A stretch of 64,000 nucleotides of DNA from the NCBI GenBank assembly GCA_004802725.1, contig SGPM01000058.1:41961-105960 (forward strand), given 5' to 3'. This stretch comes from Antrodiella citrinella. Taxonomy: Eukaryota; Basidiomycota; Agaricomycetes; Polyporales; Steccherinaceae. Below the pieces are notes generated by a model. The model was given only the letters and a program-made list of their open reading frames with translations. It was not told the DNA's origin and did not search any database. The translations under genes were made by a program, and so were the position numbers. Below, piece by piece: positions 56,083-64,000 of this stretch. Numbering within the stretch: position 1 is the first letter of the stretch; each line of letters starts with the position of its first letter.

Positions 56083-59000
56083 GGCTCATCTTGAGATGTC
56101 CAATGCTGCCCGTATGGATTCCTTCGCAGTCAAATTCAAATCACCAGTTGCTCAGCAATCCGGATGAAAGTGTGGTATCAGATTCGAGTGACTTGAGAGC
56201 AAGTCGCGCTTCTTGAACCTCAGTTGATCAAGAGATCTCCAACGGCGCCATGAAGACCATGCATTTCATCCACGAAGACACTGGAGGGCTCGTCGCGTCG
56301 ACCACTACCCGGCGGGTTCCGGACAAGAATATGGTATGCGAGGATCTGGAAGAAGAATTCGACATGAATAGCGAAATGAAGATGTGCGGTTTCGTCGGAA
56401 TATAAAGCGTCTCCTCGGTTGATATGGGAGGTGTTCGAACAGGTGTCATAGTGGTGCTATTCTATGAACTGTTTGGTGGGCATGGTGATCTAGAACTTGA
56501 GAGCGGCCAGTGACGGTGACGGAAACGGTAGGTAGTGAATCGGAGACCACAATGTAATGGAAGTTCTGAGATATAAAACGTGGACATCAGGTGTTGCAGC
56601 TCTTCAGTGAATTGAGACGACGGACATGGAGGTTCCGTTTGTAGGTTCCGTTTGTTCTGATTTAACGATGAAAGTCACGGTCGGTCGAACACCTCATGGT
56701 AGTCCGCTGAGGCAGTATTGTTCATTGTTGTCCACGACAATGTGCAACAACCCCTGTGGAGTCCATCAGCACGATATTCAAACGAACCTCATGGGACCGT
56801 ACGTGGAGATTCCTTCACGTCCCTGATCCACTGACGGGGATCACTGCTGGCAGCATCGCCGCAAAGTTCTGCTAAGCGGGTTGTGGCGGCGTGCAGTCCT
56901 TGATATGAGCTAGTCTCTGAGACGCTCTGTTCATTGTCAAGTCTAGAAATCTTGCACACCACCTTAGAATCGGATGTGTAGGTATGACAGATGGATAACA
57001 TACCATCGGATAGACTCCGCGCCACATGATCAAACCCGCAAGGAGAAGGAATGGCGTTCCCTTCGAATTGTATTTGCTTGACGAAGTCGAACGTAAGATA
57101 TTGGAACAAATTCTGCAGGAAAAAATCGCCGCGGGGAGTCTGGACAGCACCGTACTGTGTCATAGCCATGTACTACACGACGGTCAAGCTGCTGATACAA
57201 CGCAAACGGTCAGCGAGAATTTCTATTATGGACCGCCGAGAACGATCCTGCCTCTGCGCGAGCATGACACCAGTGAGCGCAAATATCGGGATTTAGCTTC
57301 TCCATACGGTTCTCAATCCTCCGATTCAAATTGCACTGAGAACATTGCTCGATGCTATACCAATCTGTCAGTTGTTGTAATTTTTTTACAGGGAAGAGAT
57401 AACGCACCGATGCTCTGGTCGCGTTTCGTCGTTGTTGCGGTTTTCAAACATATGTTTCCTTGGGCTGTGAAACTTGGCGCCGAAGAGCACTCGGAAGGCG
57501 CCCCCGCACGTCGCGGTGACGAATTACAACATGGTCTACATGTTTTACCGGAGCAGCACCGTTCGAGAGCTCGTAGGCCGATCTTGGCACCCGCGGTCCC
57601 CCTAGGATGATGCGGTGGTACAGTAGTATCAATATATCGATAACGTTTGAATCAATATTTGATCTCTTACATGATTCAGCTTGTGTGCGCAAGCTCAGGT
57701 CCGCACTACGAGCTAGTGAGAACAATAAGATCACTACAGTTAGCAGCGGAGAACGAAGAACTTACGATATTGTCGTGTCAGTCTCTGTGAACGAACGTAG
57801 ACGAGACGGACCCTCTGTCACCCCGCAGATCACCCCGACGAAAAACAGGCCTGACAAGATCCGCCATCTGCCCATTCCGTTCCACACCACACAGACGCCA
57901 GACGGGCGTCCAGCATCTGACGTCGCATCTTCTTCTCTCCTCGAAACATATGCATCCATCTCGAACGACCAGACGCGACCCGTCCGTATTCAGACAGACC
58001 GCGTGAGATCCGTTCGGTTGTAAGGGTGGATGCGATGCCTGGGAACGAACCGAGCACGACGACGATAGTGTAGAAGCCACCGGAAAGCAAGACCCGCGCA
58101 CATCATATGCCCAGGACCCAGACTACAGATCCCGTCTCGCCCATTTCCGACGCCTCGTCCTCCTCCCGCGATAGCTACTCTAGCGCGTAAAGTTTAGTGC
58201 AAGATATATACGAACGACGCGGAAGTACTCACTTGCAGGGGTACTTGAGACGCTCAATTATGTTTGAGACGAGGAAGAAGCAAGAGTGGTGATCTGTGGT
58301 GATCCGTGAAGAGTAGCATACCCCATAAAGCATCTCCGTCGACCCTGGGCTGTGGAGAGGCAGACATGTAGGCGCGAAAGGACGTTTTGGTCCAAATGTT
58401 GCGCGGTTGAATTCAGGCCCCAAGTCTTGAGAAGGAAGACACAGTGCTTCTACCTTTGCTTCTGGTCGGCAAGTCGTATGGAGGGTATATTGTATGGTGA
58501 TAGGAAGTTAGCGAGTGGCGCACAACTTCAATGAATGGGATCGCACAATACCGCAAGCTGATGCCTATGCAACATGGTCCAAAGTCGCCGGTTTACCGAA
58601 TGTCGACGGTGACACCAAGGGTGAAGCACTCCCTCGTCTCCCAAAACGAACGTGCTCCCGCGAAGCTGCCCATTTCACCCATGTTTGCCGCCACCATCTC
58701 CACTGAATCTTATTGGAACGGAAGTCAGTCCACGGGTCTGACGCGCCTCAGCACATCGCCGTGACGACAATCTGAATCTTGAAAGGGGGAAGGGTTCCGT
58801 GGCGCTGGGGACTGCATAGCTCGTGAATTTCCGCCGCGATTCGTGAGAGGCGTCTGCAAAGCGGCAAATCGAAGGGTAAGACGATGAAGGAGACGCTGGG
58901 CATTGACACCGACTACGTACCTACTTCTTCCCGTGAACAGTTGCGCAGGTGCCACTAGCGCTGCGAGAAGCGCACTCGCACCAAGATGCAGTCCGAGTCG

Positions 59001-59987
59001 GTACCTTTAACGCTGTATGCATATGTGTGGGTCGCCGACGTGCGCCTTTGTACTGAGACCGGAACTACCTTGGAATAAGAAGGGTAGGGCGTTTAGAGGC
59101 GCAATCGTACACGTGAGATACGCAATTGAATGGGNGTATGACGCTCCTAGAGAAGAATGGGATGGGTATAGATTGAGTTGTAGTGTCCAGATGTACGTAC
59201 GCGTACTGTGGTGTGCAATATAGACCCAACCGATGTGGAGAGAACGAGGATGGNCACACCCAAANGCATCAGTGGAGTCGTGAAACAAACACCAATCACC
59301 ATGATCGCTGTATGGAGTTACTATAGAAGTGTATNGTCAAAGGCACATCGTTGATATGTATGAAAATGAGGACTGACCAAAACAAGNCTGGGAAGATACA
59401 CGCATGCACGGCGACGTCTGCTGTGGCAACGCATAGACAAACGTTGGTCAATCCGATNACCCACGGAGCAGAGGAGAATGCTTGTGAGTGCATGTCACAG
59501 CTATGGGTGCAATAAGAGGATAGAACAACCAGCTCTCATGAGGTTCAATGCGCAAGACGCGTGCAACTGCACGCGGATAATCAAGGGCGTCTCCGACTCG
59601 CATCGTCAGACGCTCAAATGACCTGCTTCGAGAAGCAAGCGCTCTCAATAGTCCGACAATTCGGAATGCTCGAGAACGAGACGGCGAACATGGAAAGGCG
59701 TTAAGGACAGTTTCATTGTGAATGGGTGCTACCGCTACAAAGCATGATACAGACATCANCTAGAAAGGGAGATGGACAGTCAGTACGCCGTACACGGATG
59801 CAAAGAGCAGATTCTGGAATGAAAAGCAGGGNTCAGTCGATATAATGATTCCGGATAGACGATTATCCTCATAAGACCTGAGTCTCAGTAGAGGGAGTCT
59901 GTTTGTCATCAATACAGAAAGGGTAGGTAGGCACGGGGACAAGTCGCGAAAAGAGAAAAATGACGTAGGTGGTATGGAAAAACTCAC
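56083..59987. other. Gene-poor stretch with weak ORFs only
   Basis: About 3.9 kb with no recognised gene. The longest frame is 57026-57610 on the plus strand (194 codons, with FELYLLDEVERKILEQILQE), low in family resemblance. On the minus strand, frames at 57830-58090 (YTIVVVLGSFPGIASTL, possible membrane segment) and 57778-58101 overlap. Pieces of a minus-strand membrane protein may be present, but I could not assemble exons. N bases begin at about 59135. Confidence 0.35.
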
Positions 59988-60491
59988 TTAACGGTTCTTG
60001 AAGTAGTCCAANAAGACATGAAGACCCTCACTCTCAACACCGTAGTCCTTGACGACTACNCAAGAGCAGCCAACGACCTTACGGGCGTTACCCTCCCTGT
60101 CGATTTTGCAGAGACCAGCCCAGGTGCCGAGGATCTTGGCGTCTCCGACCTTGATTAGGTTGATCTTGTGCTCAGCGCAGAGAGCCTCAATGAGCTTGAT
60201 GTACTCTGCCTCAGTGCAGGTCTCGACGAGAACGCANAGATGGGCCTGGCGTTTGTCGAGGGCCTTGGCAGCTTCACGGAGACCGCGAGCGAGACCGTCG
60301 TGAACAAGTGCGTTCTTCAGAACTTGCTATACGGGTATTTANTGCTATGCAACTACTGACAACACTGAAATGCAACGCACCTGAAGAGCGTCCTCTACGG
60401 ACAACTTGCCCTTNGGGGCAGCCTCTGTGGACACCTCAACCTCCTCTGCCGCGGGAGCGTCGACTTGAATTTCATCTCCAGCGTCAGACAT
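59988..60491 (-). CDS. RPS12: 40S ribosomal protein S12 (eS12)
   Basis: Two exons, 60381-60491 and 59988-60326, in frame, about 149 residues. The start at 60491 gives [20 protein letters not shown]. The body has [79 protein letters not shown] and [10 protein letters not shown], ending LDYFKNR. This is eS12 of the small-subunit beak. Three N bases in exon 2 and one in exon 1 leave single residues ambiguous, probably Cys, Cys, Phe and Gly from the family. It shares a short promoter region with the divergent SKI8 gene. Confidence 0.95.
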
Positions 60492-60686
60492 CCTGTGTGG
60501 AAGTCGTCAATGATGGGCTGCTCGACGTCGACAACGACNTGGACGTACTTTTTGTATGATTATTTGGATAAAGCAAATGTGATGTCGTCTTCCGCTCTCG
60601 TTGATGTGAGGGAAAATAAGGTTCACCACACACAGCAAAGTTATACGCTATTTGAAACTCCGCCGGCCGTTTCCGNAAGCACGAGT
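60492..60686. promoter_or_regulatory. Shared divergent promoter of RPS12 and SKI8
   Basis: Only 195 bp separates the two start codons, so the two genes must share or interleave promoter elements. It includes two N bases. No motif is assigned. Confidence 0.6.
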
Positions 60687-62177
60687 ATGAGCGCCAAATT
60701 GCGAGCTGAACGCGGTCACGGAGGATCAATTATCTCGAACATATCAGCACTCAACATGGTATGTTTGGNATCTTTTCGTATGTTTAGAAATGCTGACCAT
60801 TATCACAGAGTCTGGCATTCCTTCACGNCCACGATTCTGCAGAACGTAAGTTTCCTGCTTGCATTCGTCTTGATGTCCGTATACTCATATGTTGCTCGTC
60901 CATTCTAGCCCACGAGGATGCTGTTTGGGGTGTCAAGTGGACCGCAAACGATACCGTCGTCAGCATCTCTGCTGATGGCGGCATAAANCAGCTCAACTCA
61001 ACGTCGGGTCAACCGTCCCATACACTCCCTGCGCACACCCTTGGACTCGTATCCCTGGACGTGGACCCTGCAGGGAAACTCGNCCTGTACAACACCTTGG
61101 AGGGCTTGACGTCGTTGTGGGATCTAGAATCTGGAGAGGTCATCGGAAAGTACGAGAGTTATGCNCGAGGAGCTTCAGATCCCGCAGAGCCAGGTGTGTG
61201 TTCAACTTTCCTCGTTCTGAAGTACGGCGGTTGACTGGTCATCAAGCTTGGGCCGTCTCGCTCAATCCAAAAGGCGGAACGTACGCGTCAACTGGCGGAT
61301 CGGGAAACGTGATCATCCATTCCGCGGAGGGCTCATCATTCGGCGAGCGCCGCACGACTCTGGCCAGTGGACGCAACAAATTTGGCATGTCCTGTAAATA
61401 TGTGGGTCATCCTTGTCCATGTCCGTAAGCTCCGTTTCTGTCCCTGCCTTCCGACACCCTGTTGTTGTTCCCCTCGCGCTCTTTACTGGATATTCTAGAA
61501 CGCGTATGCTAATCATGACCGCCCTTACAGAGTCCTGATGGAACACGAGTCGCCATGTCGTCGGATGCGGGTCAGATCTACATCTTCGACCTTGCAGTGG
61601 AGAAGTTGTTGTCGACCTACACCTCGCATGCCATGGCTGTTCGATCCATAGCATGGTCGTATGACTCTCAGGTGCGCTTCATCCTGTTTGTATGCTCTCA
61701 TCCTGATAGTTGCTGAACACGAATATAGCTGTTGATATCGGCCTCAGAAGACAAGCGGCTCATCCTGCACGACGTCCGGTATTCACCGTCTGGAAAACCT
61801 GGCTCGGGAGCCGTTGCTACGTTCACTGGACACGCCTCGTGGGTCCTCAGTGCCGACATCTCCCCAGATAGCAGATTGGTAGTTTCAGGGTGCGTTCGCT
61901 CCATCTGTTTGAGTTATCCATTCACTTTCGCTGATCATGCTATGCTCGGGATTCATACGTTCATATTTTTGTTGGTATTCGCAGGTCTGCCGACAAATCC
62001 ATCAAAGTTTGGGACATCGCTGCGCGTACCGCAGTATCGACTGTCAACGATACAGGCGGTGAAGTCTGGAGCGTGTCTTGGCGGCCGAAACCACCGGCAC
62101 ATGGCTCGCCTGGATCGTTCGTGAGTGGGGCGGAAGACGGAACAGTGAAGTGGTGGCGCGGGGCCGGAGCCGGGTAG
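60687..62177 (+). CDS. SKI8: Ski8/Rec14-like WD40 protein
   Basis: A WD40 beta-propeller of the Ski complex, which feeds the cytoplasmic exosome; yeast Ski8 also acts in meiotic recombination with Spo11. Blocks: HEDAVWGVKWTANDTVVSIS, SGQPSHTLPAHTLGLVSLDV, AWAVSLNPKGGTYASTGGSG, KYSPDGTRVAMSSDAGQIYI, LLISASEDKRLILHDVRYSP, VATFTGHASWVLSADISPDS, SADKSIKVWDIAART and SFVSGAEDGTVKWWRGAGAG before TAG. At least six small introns are needed. The first two exons (60687 to about 60850) are less certain, and N bases fall in this part. The start is placed at the ATG at 60687. Confidence 0.88.
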
Positions 62178-64000
62178 ACTATTGAGATATGACACGTTCT
62201 GCATGGTGAGCAGAGTCGACAACGTGTCTGGAAGATGGAAGATTGCTGATATAGACGTGGGTATGATCATAGGTCTCCGTGTGCGTTCCGACCAACCGGG
62301 AAGGACGTTCTGTCAATTTTTCTTGTCGAAGACTACTCGTGTGCAATGTATTCTGTGGCTTCTCGTGTTCGACTTCCAATGCAATGTACTGTTGCTGTTT
62401 TTTTCCTTGTTCCGTCCTTGTCTCGTCGTCTACCTCTACTCCCACCGCAAACCACACGCCTTCTGAAGCTAACTCGGCGGCACGGCGACGCCTACAACAC
62501 GCCTGCCCCGCATCCCGCCGAAAAAGAAAACCACGGTGTGATCATCGGTGACATCAGGGCGTAACGATTGCGGAAGCAAAAACAAGGAGACAGAACAGGG
62601 AAAAACATAGCATTGGGCCATTGGCAACATCGGGGGGATCTTGATCATGTCGCCACGGATCTCGGTCGATCACACCCAACAGCGATCTATTCCTACTCAA
62701 CGTCCGGCTTGCTTCCACTCACGGTGACTGAGCTCGTCCAGAGTCTCGTGTGTGTGCCTTGGACCCCTACCTCCCACCAGGGTCGGGGCTTCTTTTAATG
62801 TTCGGGCTCAGGGTGCACAGACTGCTTTGGTGAGAGGGTCCGCTATGATCTCTGTTTGTTGGAGTCGCCAGTGATTAAGTCGCTTTGTACGCGTTGTGAA
62901 GCGTTGGCGTGGCGTAGCCGGTTCAATTTGACAGTGTGTTCGACGCATATATCGTGCAGACGGTCTCGTGTGCGTTGGAGACGATTTATTTGACTATTGG
63001 CTGGTAGATGTTGGCGATGACTATTAACCCAGACTGCACATGATTGATTTAAATCATCAACGATATCGTTCAGAGCGGTGTCTTTGCTTCTCTTCGTTCA
63101 CTGCTTTATTGAATATGTGTGTATTCAGATTCACGTGCTAGTGCCCTCATCTGACGAACAGCAGGCCGAAAAGATTACAGTAATAGAACAGTGGAGCTGT
63201 CTTCAGTGCGTGTTGACAAACTCACATGGCTATGCCTCCTGTCCGATGGCACATTACCAGCGGCGCAACAAGTCTCTTGTACTCGTATACACGTTGTCTG
63301 ATTATCATACAAGCCCGAGCGGTGAATGCTATGTAGGCATGGATTCCCAACACTGTACCGTGTGCCACCATGTCACGCTGCTGCGATCTTGTCTTAAGCG
63401 TTTCTTCACTCCGGAGTCCTCAGTTTCGATGCTTGATAATAGGTAACACGGCTCTAGCACAAGACTGTCGACGCGGGCGCGGTACACAAACAAATCGGAA
63501 ATACCAAGTACACCGGTCAATAATCAATGTTATCGATTGCGGAGCGGCGGACGTGACGTCGACAGCACGGATATTTGCGGTCAAAATGCACCTTTATATC
63601 GAGGTCCTTGACTCGATGGGGTGATACACTACCCCGCCGGTCTCTCAAGCGCACACCGGCGGGCAGAAGAAGACAGGTACTGATACATCCTTTCCGTCCA
63701 CGATTATGCACCCGAATGACAGAGGTACCAGCGAGTGGGTGCACATTTACATTGCCAGATGTGATGAATTCCCAACATAATATTAGGATGAAGAGGGGAA
63801 GACTCGGGCCGCCGACTGCCCGATGACCGGCGCAGTCAAACTCAATCAACTTCTGCGTCGTTGTAGTCGCAGCTTAAGAAAGTGTTAGAATATCTAGATT
63901 AGATAAGCCGCCTTAATAGAATCTACTGTTTCCACAGATAGAATACTGGCGGGAGCGGGGCTAGATCAGACGTATCAATACGGTCTCAGCCTCTGGTAAG
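62178..64000. other. No gene recognised at right edge
   Basis: Short frames only. The longest (63078-63446 plus) is rich in Cys/His and Ser without a family match. I see no tRNA, no long repeat and no mobile-element ORF. Confidence 0.45.

Noticed and set aside
57026..57610. 194-codon plus-strand open frame as a gene
   Set aside because: No recognisable motif, odd composition, overlapping minus-strand frames of equal quality and no splice context.

Overview
The window is nuclear DNA of a filamentous basidiomycete, most likely an Agaricomycete. Nearly every gene is cut by 45-60 nt GT-AG introns. The conserved genes (PP4 catalytic subunit, ribosomal proteins uL1 and eS12, Ski8, a TMEM135-like protein, a purine permease) have fungal sequence. 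The lineage-specific genes are of kinds expanded in mushrooms: F-box/LRR-like proteins, NACHT NTPases, OTT_1508-type deaminases and SDR arrays. Exons were assigned by eye from reading frame, splice consensus and family knowledge. No search was run. Scattered N bases occur only at about 2.4-3.8 kb and 59.1-61.2 kb.

Layout. 0-7.2 kb: a decayed F-box relic, an intact 12-exon TMEM135-like gene, remains of an unrecognised gene, and an OTT_1508-like deaminase. 7.8-12.8 kb: three tandem short-chain dehydrogenase/reductase (SDR) genes on the minus strand, the middle one dead. 13.2-16.7 kb: PP4 catalytic subunit and a trypsin-fold protease-like gene with a frame break. 16.9-22.8 kb: an F-box/nucleotidyltransferase-like protein, a nine-exon membrane protein with microexons and a GC-AG intron, and ribosomal protein L10a. 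23.4-34.5 kb: an F-box family block (two intact, two broken copies) around a divergent kinase/pseudokinase pair. 35-38.4 kb: a relic of a second F-box family and three poorly known genes. 38.6-53.6 kb: a region of repeated NACHT and M28 aminopeptidase sequence, with one intact M28 gene, one intact purine permease, one IMPACT-domain gene and many broken copies. 54-56 kb: an intronless F-box gene and an F-box stub. 56-60 kb: no convincing gene. 60-62.2 kb: divergent RPS12 and SKI8. 62.2-64 kb: nothing recognised.

Housekeeping genes read cleanly through every intron. The breaks cluster in the paralogous families, so they look like real birth-and-death evolution rather than poor sequence. The most distinctive objects are the divergent kinase pair (both proteins end in a CaaX-like box, and one lacks the catalytic Asp), the NACHT-M28 duplication mosaic, and the extremely small exons in conserved genes.
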